In this document: piece after piece, positions 1 through 7,489 of the stretch
Position numbering within the stretch: the first letter of the stretch is position 1
Layout: each line of letters begins with the position of its first letter
NCBI RefSeq assembly: GCF_024807945.1
Contig: NZ_JANUFD010000008.1
Coordinates: 248,001 to 312,000, forward strand
Length of the DNA stretch: 64,000 bases
Direction of reading: 5' to 3'
From: Pseudomonas sp. JUb42
GTDB lineage: Bacteria > Pseudomonadota > Gammaproteobacteria > Pseudomonadales > Pseudomonadaceae
Position numbers and translations under genes: made by a program
The notes under the pieces: model-generated
Databases searched by the model: none
What the model was told of the DNA's origin: nothing
Seen by the model: only the letters and a program-made list of their open reading frames with translations

Positions 1-38
1 GCTGATAACCATCAAGCAGTAGCAAGGAAACTGTCCTT

Positions 39-1214
39 ATGAAAATCAAAGCGATCCGTACCCGCGTCTTCGAATGGAAAGGCAAGGTCGTGCCACCGCA
101 AGCGCACTTCTGCACCAACGCCAGCGACATCCTGTTCGAACGTGGCGATGCCATGGGCTCCTTCCGTTTCCACGGCTGGCTGGTGGTGGAAGTCGAGACC
201 GACAGCGGCATCGTCGGCGTCGGCAACTGCGCCCTGGCGCCGCGCGTGGCCAAGGAAATCATCGACACCTACCTGGCACCCATCGCCATCGGTGAAGACC
301 CGTTCGACAACGAATACATCTGGCAGAAAATGTACCGCCAGAGCCACGCCTGGGGCCGCAAGGGCATCGGCATGGCCGCCATCTCGGCTATCGATATCGC
401 GATCTGGGACATCATGGGCAAGGCCGTCAACAAGCCGGTGTTCAAGCTGCTGGGTGGTCGTACCAAAGAGAAGATCTGGACCTACGCCTCCAAGCTCTAC
501 GCCAACGACAACCTCGACCTGTTCCTGGAAGAAGCCCAGGGCTACCTGAACCAGGGCTTCACCGCGCTGAAAATGCGCTTCGGTTATGGCCCCAAAGACG
601 GCCCGGCGGGCATGCGGCGCAATATCGAGCAAGTGCGCGCCCTGCGTGAACTGGCCGGCCCGGACGTGGACATCATGCTCGAGTGCTACATGGGCTGGAC
701 CCTGGAGTATGCCCGCCGCATGCTGCCGAAACTGGCCGAGTTCGAGCCGCGCTGGCTGGAAGAACCGGTGATTGCCGACGATATCGAAGGCTACATCGAA
801 CTGAAGAAGATGGGGATCATGCCGATCTCCGGCGGCGAGCATGAATTCACTTCCTACGGCTTCAAGGACCTGCTGGAGCGTCGCGCCGTCGACGTGATCC
901 AGTACGACACCAACCGCGTCGGCGGCATCACCGCTGCGCGCAAGATCAACGCCATGGCCGAAGCCTGGTCGGTGCCGGTCATCCCCCATGCTGGGCAGAT
1001 GCACAACTACCACCTGACCATGTCCACCACAGCCTCGCCTATGGCCGAGTTCTTCCCGGTGTTCGACGTCGAAGTCGGCAACGAGTTGTTCTATTACGTG
1101 TTCAAGGGCGAGCCGCAGCCGGTCAATGGTTATATCCAGCTGGACGACAACAAACCGGGCCTTGGTCTGGAAATCTCCGACGAATACCTGAGCGACTTCA
1201 ACATTATCGAGTGA
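39..1214 (+). CDS. Sugar-acid dehydratase of the enolase superfamily (L-rhamnonate/L-lyxonate type)
   Basis: 391 residues, mandelate-racemase subgroup of the enolase superfamily; Mg-dependent dehydration of a sugar acid to its 2-keto-3-deoxy form in the cytoplasm. The sequence follows E. coli L-rhamnonate dehydratase through the barrel: a K178-M-R180 motif followed by GPKDG, metal-ligand positions E215 (LECY), E242 (WLEEP) and E267 (GGEHE), D290 and the general-base region H317 (IPHAG). The first metal ligand is usually Asp and is Glu here. An AGGAA ribosome site precedes the ATG. It heads a module with an FAH-fold dehydratase and a 2-oxoglutarate-semialdehyde dehydrogenase. That same three-step set is known for L-lyxonate use in P. 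aeruginosa, so L-lyxonate is the best guess. Other pentonates or L-rhamnonate cannot be excluded. Family is secure; substrate is inferred. Confidence 0.85.
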   Translation: MKIKAIRTRVFEWKGKVVPPQAHFCTNASDILFERGDAMGSFRFHGWLVVEVETDSGIVGVGNCALAPRVAKEIIDTYLAPIAIGEDPFDNEYIWQKMYRQSHAWGRKGIGMAAISAIDIAIWDIMGKAVNKPVFKLLGGRTKEKIWTYASKLYANDNLDLFLEEAQGYLNQGFTALKMRFGYGPKDGPAGMRRNIEQVRALRELAGPDVDIMLECYMGWTLEYARRMLPKLAEFEPRWLEEPVIADDIEGYIELKKMGIMPISGGEHEFTSYGFKDLLERRAVDVIQYDTNRVGGITAARKINAMAEAWSVPVIPHAGQMHNYHLTMSTTASPMAEFFPVFDVEVGNELFYYVFKGEPQPVNGYIQLDDNKPGLGLEISDEYLSDFNIIE

Positions 1215-1253
1215 TCGAGAGCCTGGGGAATATCTGCCAATTTGTGGGAGACC

Positions 1254-1345
1254 TGTGGGAGCGGATTCATCCGCGAAGAGGGTGGTGTGTCCGATGGCGG
1301 GTTGCCGTCAGGTATACCGTTTTCGCGAATGAATTCGCTCCCACA
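1254..1345. repeat. REP-type inverted repeat (GTGGGAGCG family) between the first two genes
   Basis: Two arms, about 26 bases each, start with GTGGGAGCGGATTC and end with its near-complement GAATTCGCTCCCAC; about 40 bases of unrelated sequence lie between. The same arms recur at 2424, 10180, 31855, 44841 and 56025. Just downstream (1340-1380) half-arm fragments (CTCCCACAATT, GCTCACATTT, CCCACAGTT) follow in degenerate tandem. Confidence 0.85.
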
Positions 1346-1401
1346 ATTGGCGCTCACATTTGGCCCACAGTTCTCTCCCGCAAAATTCCAGGAGGCCGTT
1401 C

Positions 1402-2397
1402 ATGCGCCTGATTCAATTTGAAAACACCCAAGGCCAACGCCAGGTCGGCGTCGTCAGCGGCGAGCGCCTTGAGGTTGTGCGCAACACTCTAAGCACCCGC
1501 GAACTGGCCCTGGCGGCCATTCGCAGCCAACGCAGCCTGCAGGACGAAATCGCCAGCCGTGGCACCGAGCCCGGCCCGGACTACGCCGCGCTGCGACAAA
1601 ACCGTCAGATCCTGCCACCCTTGGACCACGAAGACCCGGCTCACTGCCTGATCAGCGGCACCGGCCTGACTCACTTGGGCAGCGCCGCAGCCCGCGACAA
1701 GATGCATCAGCATGACGGTGAGGTCGAAGCGGGCATGACCGACACCATGAAAATCTTCAAATGGGGCATCGAAGGTGGCAAGCCTGCAGCGGGCCAGGTC
1801 GGCGCGCAGCCGGAGTGGTTCTACAAGGGCGACGGCAGCATCGTCGTGCGGCCGGGGGCTGACTTCCCGGTGCCAGCCTTTGCCGAGGATGCCGGTGAAG
1901 AGCCGGAGCTGACCGGCCTCTATGTGATCGGCGACGACGGCCAGCCCTATCGGCTCGGTTATGCCTTGGGCAACGAGTTCTCCGACCATGTCATGGAGCG
2001 GCGCAATTACCTGTACCTGGCCCATTCCAAGTTGCGCTTCTGCGCCTACGGCCCGGAACTGCGGGTGGGCGAGCTGCCGCGTCATCTGTCCGGCATGAGC
2101 CGGGTGCTGCGCGACGGCCAGGTGCTGTGGGAAAAGGAATTCCTCAGCGGCGAAGACAATATGTGCCACAGCCTGGCCAACCTTGAGTACCACCATTTCA
2201 AGTACAGCCAGTTCCTGCGCCCCGGCGACGTGCATATCCACTACTTCGGCACCGCAACCCTGTCCTTTGCCGACGGCATCAAGGCCCGCCCCGGCGACCG
2301 CTTCCAGATCAGCCTCGACGCGTTTGGCGCGGCGCTGGAGAACGGCATTGGCGAAGGTGAACGGCCTTTGGCGATTGGCCAGATCAAGGCGCTTTAG
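1402..2397 (+). CDS. AraD1/GguC-type FAH-family protein, probable 2-keto-3-deoxy sugar-acid dehydratase
   Basis: 331 residues with the fumarylacetoacetate-hydrolase fold of the AraD1/GguC branch. The conserved core is visible: the GTGLTHLGSA segment, an acidic metal-site stretch around GNEFSDHVMER, and the C-terminal GDVHIHYFGTATLS. Related FAH enzymes such as Caulobacter XylX remove water from a 2-keto-3-deoxy pentonate to give 2-oxoglutarate semialdehyde, which fits between the upstream dehydratase and the downstream aldehyde dehydrogenase. The start is placed at the ATG behind CCAGGAGG; an earlier in-frame ATG at 1360 has no ribosome site and lies in repeat DNA. Role is inferred from family and neighbours. 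Confidence 0.85.
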   Translation: MRLIQFENTQGQRQVGVVSGERLEVVRNTLSTRELALAAIRSQRSLQDEIASRGTEPGPDYAALRQNRQILPPLDHEDPAHCLISGTGLTHLGSAAARDKMHQHDGEVEAGMTDTMKIFKWGIEGGKPAAGQVGAQPEWFYKGDGSIVVRPGADFPVPAFAEDAGEEPELTGLYVIGDDGQPYRLGYALGNEFSDHVMERRNYLYLAHSKLRFCAYGPELRVGELPRHLSGMSRVLRDGQVLWEKEFLSGEDNMCHSLANLEYHHFKYSQFLRPGDVHIHYFGTATLSFADGIKARPGDRFQISLDAFGAALENGIGEGERPLAIGQIKAL

Positions 2398-2423
2398 GAG
2401 CGGGACGGAGTGGCAACAAATTC

Positions 2424-2515
2424 TGTGGGAGCGGATTTATCCGCGAAGAGGCCGATAGGGACGATGCCTCTTTATCGTCAGAAATACTGCTTTCGCGGAT
2501 GAATCTGCTCCCACA
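2424..2515. repeat. REP-type inverted repeat
   Basis: Arms TGTGGGAGCGGATTTATC and GATGAATCTGCTCCCACA with a roughly 45-base centre. It occupies most of the gap between the FAH-family gene and the aldehyde dehydrogenase, as the copy at 1254 does one gene earlier, so both internal gaps of this operon hold one. Confidence 0.85.
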
Positions 2516-2564
2516 AAGAATCCTGCCATTCAGTTAGTTATCTGTTTGATCAGAGGTACTGTTG

Positions 2565-4145
2565 ATGTCTTCACCCTTGGGCCACAACTTCATTGGCGGC
2601 CAGCGCAGTGCCTTGGGCGCGATCCAGCTGCACAGCCTCGACGCTACAACGGGCGAAGCCTTGCCCCATGCCTTCTTCCAGGCCACCGAGGCCGAAGTCG
2701 ACAGCGCGGCCAAGGCTGCCGCTGCGGCGTATCCGTTGTACCGCAACCTCAGCGCCGAGCGTCGTGCCGAATTTCTCGACGCCATAGCCGACGAACTGGA
2801 CGCTCTGGGCGATGATTTCGTCGCTCTGGTCTGCCGCGAAACCGCCTTGCCGAGTGGCCGCATTCAGGGTGAGCGCGGCCGTACCAGCGGGCAGATGCGC
2901 CTGTTTGCCAAGGTATTGCGTCGGGGCGATTTCTACGGTGCGCGCATCGACCGTGCCTTGCCCGAGCGCGTGCCGCTGCCACGTCCGGACCTGCGTCAAT
3001 ATCGCATCGGCGTTGGCCCGGTGGCGGTGTTCGGCGCCAGCAACTTTCCCCTGGCGTTCTCCACCGCTGGCGGCGATACCGCGTCGGCCCTGGCCGGCGG
3101 CTGCCCGGTGATCGTCAAAGCCCACAGCAGCCACATGGCCACCGCCGAACGCGTCGCCGAAGCGGTGATTCGCGCCGCCGAGCGCACAGGCATGCCTCAG
3201 GGCGTGTTCAGCATGGTCTTCGGCAATGGCGTCGGTGAATGGCTGGTCAAGCATCCACTGATTCAGGCCGTTGGCTTCACCGGTTCCCTGCGCGGCGGTA
3301 ACGCCCTGAGCAAAATGGCCGCCGAGCGCCCGCAGCCGATCCCGGTATTTGCCGAGATGTCGAGCATCAACCCGGTGTTCGTTCTGCCGGATGCCCTGCG
3401 CAGCCGGGGCGAGCGCATTGCCGCCGAGTTGTCCGGTTCGGTCACCCTGGGCTGCGGTCAGTTCTGCACTAACCCGGGCCTGGTCATTGGCCTGCGCTCG
3501 GCTGAATTCAGTCTGTTTGTCGAGCAGTTGAGCGCGCAGATGAATGACCAGCACCCGCAAACCATGCTCAATAGCGGTGCCCTGGTCAGCTATGGCAAAG
3601 GTCTGGAACATCTGCACGGTCACGCGGGCGTCCGCCATCTGGCCGGCCAGCCGCAGCAAGGCAAGCAGGCCCAACCGCAATTATTCAAGGCCGATATCAG
3701 CCTGCTGCTCAATGGCGACGAACTGTTGCAGGAAGAAGTCTTCGGCCCGACTACCATCGTCATCGAAGCCGAGGACGAAACCCAACTGCGCGCTGCGCTT
3801 GGCGGCCTGCGCGGGCAACTGACGGCGACTGTGATCGGCGAAGCGGACGAACTGACCGCCCATGGCTGGTTGCTGGATGCCTTGCAGGAAAAGGTCGGCC
3901 GCGTGCTGCTGAACGGCTACCCCACCGGGGTGGAAGTCTGCGACGCCATGGTCCATGGCGGCCCGTACCCGGCTACTTCGGACTCACGGGGCACCTCGGT
4001 CGGCACCCTGGCCATCGACCGCTTCCTGCGCCCGGTGTGTCTACAGAACTACGCAGACGCGCTGCTGCCCCCGGCCTTGCAGAATGCCAACCCGCTGGGG
4101 ATTCGCCGGTTGGTGGATGGTGAACTGACGGATCGGGCTATTTGA
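2565..4145 (+). CDS. 2-oxoglutarate-semialdehyde dehydrogenase (NADP-type aldehyde dehydrogenase)
   Basis: 526 residues, the length of the NADP-dependent ketoglutarate-semialdehyde dehydrogenases that finish sugar-acid (Weimberg-type) pathways; it oxidises the semialdehyde to 2-oxoglutarate for the TCA cycle. The catalytic cysteine is C301 (GQFCTNPG) and the general base is E264 (FAEMSS); the cofactor site includes FGASNFPLAFSTAGG. The start is the ATG after CAGAGGTACTGTTG; an adjacent in-frame TTG is less likely. It is the third gene of the sugar-acid module, and no sugar transporter or regulator lies downstream. Close relatives act on D-glucarate or L-arabinose routes, so the aldehyde substrate is firmer than the starting sugar. 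Confidence 0.9.
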   Translation: MSSPLGHNFIGGQRSALGAIQLHSLDATTGEALPHAFFQATEAEVDSAAKAAAAAYPLYRNLSAERRAEFLDAIADELDALGDDFVALVCRETALPSGRIQGERGRTSGQMRLFAKVLRRGDFYGARIDRALPERVPLPRPDLRQYRIGVGPVAVFGASNFPLAFSTAGGDTASALAGGCPVIVKAHSSHMATAERVAEAVIRAAERTGMPQGVFSMVFGNGVGEWLVKHPLIQAVGFTGSLRGGNALSKMAAERPQPIPVFAEMSSINPVFVLPDALRSRGERIAAELSGSVTLGCGQFCTNPGLVIGLRSAEFSLFVEQLSAQMNDQHPQTMLNSGALVSYGKGLEHLHGHAGVRHLAGQPQQGKQAQPQLFKADISLLLNGDELLQEEVFGPTTIVIEAEDETQLRAALGGLRGQLTATVIGEADELTAHGWLLDALQEKVGRVLLNGYPTGVEVCDAMVHGGPYPATSDSRGTSVGTLAIDRFLRPVCLQNYADALLPPALQNANPLGIRRLVDGELTDRAI

Positions 4146-4150
4146 TAGTG

Positions 4151-4220
4151 GCAGGAGCCAGCTTGTTGGCGAGAGGGCTGTGAGGCTCGCTCATTGCCTT
4201 GCGAACAAGTTGGATCCTGC
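4151..4220. repeat. Inverted repeat downstream of the sugar-acid module
   Basis: Imperfect palindrome: GCAGGAGCCAGCTTGTTGGC pairs with GCGAACAAGTTGGATCCTGC across about 30 bases. It belongs to another REP-like family than the GTGGGAGCG copies and sits between two converging genes, where it may act as a terminator. Confidence 0.7.
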
Positions 4221-4236
4221 TAACCTCTGTCTGGTT

Positions 4237-4602
4237 TTAATCTGCAATGACCATGAAGTAGAATATAAACGAAGAAAGTACAGCAACACTTTCGTAGGCG
4301 TAAGCCGCTAAAAGTTGGATGCGTAACTTTTTCGGTATTTTCTTTTCTTCATCTTTGCCTAAAAAGCCGTTTCGGTGTAGCCGACGAGCCATAAGGATTG
4401 TGACTACAATCATATTCAGTCTCATTTGCCGTCCGATGAAACCGGAGCCCCATACTGTACGGTTCCATTCGACAGACTCGTTGCCGTCCAAATGATGCTC
4501 TAACTCACTCAACTTTCCGTATTGAAAATAGCCTGTGAAGCCGAAGCTTATGAAAATATTCAGAGCGATAATCATACCTATCGTAAACTCCGTATCTGTC
4601 AT
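4237..4602 (-). CDS. Small membrane protein, putative immunity protein for the upstream glycine-zipper protein
   Basis: 121 residues from the ATG that shares one base with the stop codon of the upstream gene (TAATG); an in-frame GTG at 4617 would give 126. There is a strong hydrophobic helix near the N-terminus (GMIIALNIFISFGFTGY), a second at the C-terminus (YESVAVLSSFIFYFMV) and a weaker one in the middle, with a charged KDEEKK loop between. No domain is recognised. The gene is AT-richer than its surroundings. Translational coupling to a protein with pore-like helices, and membrane location, are what an inner-membrane immunity protein against a pore-forming toxin would show. The function is inferred only. 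Confidence 0.6.
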   Translation of the reverse strand: MTDTEFTIGMIIALNIFISFGFTGYFQYGKLSELEHHLDGNESVEWNRTVWGSGFIGRQMRLNMIVVTILMARRLHRNGFLGKDEEKKIPKKLRIQLLAAYAYESVAVLSSFIFYFMVIAD

Positions 4603-5567
4603 TATTTCGGTCTCCACTCGTAAAGCTTCTCACCTGCCGTCTCGCCGAGACCTTCACCCACTTTTCCGCCTATGTACCCTCCCGCGATGCCGCCAATGAT
4701 GCCGCAGGCCAGAGCGCCCCAGCCCACTGACGGTATCGTAAAAACCGCAACACATGTCGATACGGCGCTTGCAGCCCCCCAACTGCCACCTTTCATGCCA
4801 AAACCCACACCCAGCGCCAATTTACCCCCCTCCACATATGCCGCCTTCTCACACTTCTCCTCCCGCCCCACCGAACACGCCTCTTTCAACTCCAACCCAG
4901 ACGCCACGACATTCAACCCGATGCCAACTGCGGTGCCGTGCTTCAGCAACTTTGCCGTGCGCGCTATACCTTCCATACGTCTGGCGTAATCGCGCATCTC
5001 GCCGGTATGCAGGTAGCTTTTGGTGGAGATGCCGAGCATTTTTTTGATCGAGCCTCTGTTCTGCAGTCCGCTTCCCCAGCGGGCAACGCCTTTGAGTTGT
5101 TCGTCGAGGCGGGCAAACAGCACCTGACGTTGGTTGATGAACTCCTGGCGGGCGATGGGTGTGCCTCGGGTGAGCGATAGCTTGTGCAGCTTCTGGATGT
5201 CGTCGAGGGTTTTTTCGATGGCGGTCAGGTGGTTGCTCCAACTGCCGGAAACGGCGCCGATGCCCAGTGAAGCGTGGCCCAGCATACGTTGCAGGACATC
5301 GTAGTGCTTCAGCGCCAGGCCATCGGAGCCCAGGGAGTTATGGCTGATCTGATGGCTGACATGCTGCGCCATGCGCATGAACTCGGCCTCTTCGAGGGTA
5401 CAGGAGGGTGTGCTGCTATCCGGCACGATGACCATTTCCCCCGGCATGACCACGCGATTACGGATATGGATATTCAGCGTATCGAATTTATTGCTGGCGC
5501 CCAGTCGGGATTTGATCGTGTTATCGCCCTGCATTTTATCGTTGATGAACGAATAAGCCCTGCTCAT
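4602..5567 (-). CDS. Glycine-zipper protein, putative pore-forming antibacterial effector
   Basis: 321 residues from an ATG with a GGGAG ribosome site eight bases upstream; an earlier in-frame start at 5612 lacks one. No signal peptide. Residues 1-60 hold a short segment (NRVVMPGEMVIVPD) resembling a LysM-like module. The middle is charged and helical. The last 110 residues carry hydrophobic glycine-rich segments (HGTAVGIGLNVVASGLEL, then GGKLALGVGFGMKGG) and a terminal glycine zipper with a repeated GxxxG pattern (IIGGIAGGYIGGKVGEG). This plan recalls cation-selective type VI effectors such as P. aeruginosa Tse4, but that relationship is not shown here. No vgrG, PAAR or hcp gene is nearby. 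The next gene overlaps its stop and looks like immunity. Confidence 0.6.
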   Translation of the reverse strand: MSRAYSFINDKMQGDNTIKSRLGASNKFDTLNIHIRNRVVMPGEMVIVPDSSTPSCTLEEAEFMRMAQHVSHQISHNSLGSDGLALKHYDVLQRMLGHASLGIGAVSGSWSNHLTAIEKTLDDIQKLHKLSLTRGTPIARQEFINQRQVLFARLDEQLKGVARWGSGLQNRGSIKKMLGISTKSYLHTGEMRDYARRMEGIARTAKLLKHGTAVGIGLNVVASGLELKEACSVGREEKCEKAAYVEGGKLALGVGFGMKGGSWGAASAVSTCVAVFTIPSVGWGALACGIIGGIAGGYIGGKVGEGLGETAGEKLYEWRPK

Positions 5568-6024
5568 ATCTTGTACTCCCTGTAAGTGGAAGTGCGAGGT
5601 TATGAAAGCCAAGAGGGGCTGGCGATAGTGCTGGCGGGATTTGTCGGCTTTTCCGAAAGTGCCTACGAACTAAAGTTATATTTCCTACAAATTTATTAGA
5701 GGAATAATATTCAGTAATACACGTCGACTGTAATTGCGAGAAAAAGTAGACATAAATACCACCTGCATGACCTGCCAAATCTCTAACTTGCGCGCCATCG
5801 TTGCCAAAGCAACGAGCGGATTTGACGATTCGTTGCTGTAATCGCGTAGCGCTGTTGAGTCTTTGTTCAAACACTGTGTTTGCACGATAGTTTCATGGCA
5901 GCTGTGTGTGGGAGATCTTCGGATCTGCCGGTTCCTACAGCCCGGTTCGTCAACCCGCACACAGTTGCCACCCAATCCGTTTGACGAGGATGAAGGTGGT
6001 ATCGATTTTCTGTAGGAGTACGTT
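5568..6024. other. Low-GC intergenic region between divergent genes
   Basis: About 450 bases, clearly AT-richer than the genome around it between 5660 and 5880. It should contain the promoters of the leftward toxin-like gene and of the rightward small gene. Short leftward open frames exist (for example around 5690-5970), but they lack ribosome sites and recognisable domains. I see no repeat family or RNA motif. Confidence 0.5.
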
Positions 6025-6330
6025 ATGAACCAACTTAACCCATCCGACCGCTACCTCCCCCTTACCCAATCCGGCCAAGACTCTCCCATCCTGCTGCTCG
6101 ATACCCAGGCGCCCCTGACCGAGCTGCATGCCTATACCAGCCTGCGATTCAGCCTGGCCGCGCACTTTCTCGATGGCCTGGCTTGCGCCGATGGCGATGA
6201 ACATGATTGGAGTGCTATTGCCGGGACGTTACATTTGCTGATGCAGGAGGCGTGTGCGGTGGATCGGGTTATTGAGCAGCGGTTGTGGCGCGGTTGTGAG
6301 GCAGGCATTGCGCCGGATCTTGCGCTTTAG
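6025..6330 (+). CDS. Small uncharacterised protein, possibly of the DUF3077-like Pseudomonas group
   Basis: 101 residues, no signal peptide and no membrane segment. A good ribosome site (GTAGGAG, seven bases from the ATG) supports translation. The sequence is mostly helical, with an Ala/Leu-rich centre and a conserved-looking HDWSAIAGTLHLLMQEA stretch. The pattern resembles the short, Pseudomonas-restricted DUF3077-type proteins, whose function is unknown; the match is by eye and weak. It is followed at once by a REP hairpin and the convergent trmA, so it is probably monocistronic. Confidence 0.6.
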   Translation: MNQLNPSDRYLPLTQSGQDSPILLLDTQAPLTELHAYTSLRFSLAAHFLDGLACADGDEHDWSAIAGTLHLLMQEACAVDRVIEQRLWRGCEAGIAPDLAL

Positions 6331-6337
6331 CTGCATT

Positions 6338-6393
6338 CTGTGGGACCGGATTTAGCCGGGAAGGCGTATTCCCGGCTAAAGCCTGTCCCACAG
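6338..6393. repeat. REP hairpin (GTGGGACCGG/TTTAGCCGGG family) between convergent genes
   Basis: Arms CTGTGGGACCGGATTTAGCC and GGCTAAAGCCTGTCCCACAG are nearly perfect complements around a short GGGAAGGCGTATTCCC centre. Related copies lie at 38016, and shorter relatives at 23311 and 24391. Likely doubles as a bidirectional terminator. Confidence 0.85.
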
Positions 6394-6403
6394 TTAGCTC
6401 TTT

Positions 6404-7489
6404 TCAGCGTCTGACCAACAACACCCCGGATTCCATATGGTGGGTATACGGAAACTGGTCGAACAGGGCGCAGCGCTCGACACGGTGGGTATCGTGCAGT
6501 TGCGCAATATTGGCCGCCAGGGTCTCCGGGTTGCAGGAGATGTACAGGATATTGTCGAAGCGCCGGGTCAGTTCGCAGGTGTCCGGGTCCATGCCGGCGC
6601 GGGGCGGGTCGACGAAGACGCTGCCGAAGTCGTAGCTTTTCAGGTCTACACCTTCCAGGCGGCGGAAGGGGCGTACTTCGTTGAGGGCCTGGGTCAGCTC
6701 TTCGGCGGACAGGCGCACCAAGGCGACGTTATCCACCGCGTTGTCGGCCAGGTTGCTCAGGGCGGCGTTGACCGAGGTCTTGCTGATTTCCGTCGCCAGC
6801 ACTTTGCGCACACGCGTCGCCAGCGGCAGGGTGAAGTTACCGTTGCCGCAGTACAGCTCCAGCAGGTCATCCGTGCGCTCGCCCAGGGCTTCAAACGCCC
6901 AGTTGAGCATCTTCTGGTTCACAGTGCCGTTGGGCTGGGTGAAGGCGCCTTCGGGCTGACGGTAGCTGTAGGTGCGACCGGCGACTTCAAGCTTTTCGGT
7001 CACGTAATCACGACCAATCACCACACGCTGTCCCTTGGAGCGGCCGATCAGACTGACGTCGAGGTCGGCGGCCAGCACTTGGGCGGCGGCTTTCCAGGCA
7101 TCGTCCAGCGGGCGGTGATAGCACATAGTGATCATCGCATCACCGGCCAGGGTGGTGAGGAAGTCCACCTGGAACAGCTTGTGATTGAGGATCGGGTCGG
7201 CTTCCCAACGGTCGCGCAACACCGGCATCAGCGCGTTGATGCGCTGGCTGGCGATGGGCAGGCCGTCGAGCAGGATCGGCGTTTTGTTATCGCCGGGGGC
7301 GAACATCGCGTAGTGACGCTTCTGCGCCTCGCGCCACAGGCGGAATTCGGCGCGCAGGCGGTAGTGCTCGCGGGGTGAGTCGAAAATCTGCGGCTCGGGC
7401 GCGTCGAACGGCGCCAGCAGCTCGCGCAGGCGGATGGCTTTGTCTTCGAGCTGACGGTCGTAGCTCGCGGGGTCGAAGGGAACACTCAT
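6404..7489 (-). CDS. trmA: tRNA (uracil-54-C5)-methyltransferase
   Basis: 361 residues, close to the usual length of TrmA, which makes ribothymidine (m5U54) in the T-loop of nearly all tRNAs with S-adenosylmethionine. The methylase core shows ELYCGNGNFTLPLA (SAM site), FVDPPRAGMD, the nucleophilic cysteine C319 in ISCNPETL and the general base E353 in HHMESG; E. coli uses C324 and E358. The ATG overlaps the stop codon of the upstream purine permease (ATGA), so the two are co-transcribed and translationally coupled. Confidence 0.97.
   Translation of the reverse strand: MSVPFDPASYDRQLEDKAIRLRELLAPFDAPEPQIFDSPREHYRLRAEFRLWREAQKRHYAMFAPGDNKTPILLDGLPIASQRINALMPVLRDRWEADPILNHKLFQVDFLTTLAGDAMITMCYHRPLDDAWKAAAQVLAADLDVSLIGRSKGQRVVIGRDYVTEKLEVAGRTYSYRQPEGAFTQPNGTVNQKMLNWAFEALGERTDDLLELYCGNGNFTLPLATRVRKVLATEISKTSVNAALSNLADNAVDNVALVRLSAEELTQALNEVRPFRRLEGVDLKSYDFGSVFVDPPRAGMDPDTCELTRRFDNILYISCNPETLAANIAQLHDTHRVERCALFDQFPYTHHMESGVLLVRR

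Noticed and set aside
5685..5975. Short leftward open frames in the AT-rich gap upstream of the toxin-like gene
   Set aside because: No ribosome site, no recognisable domain, and they overlap each other in different frames.
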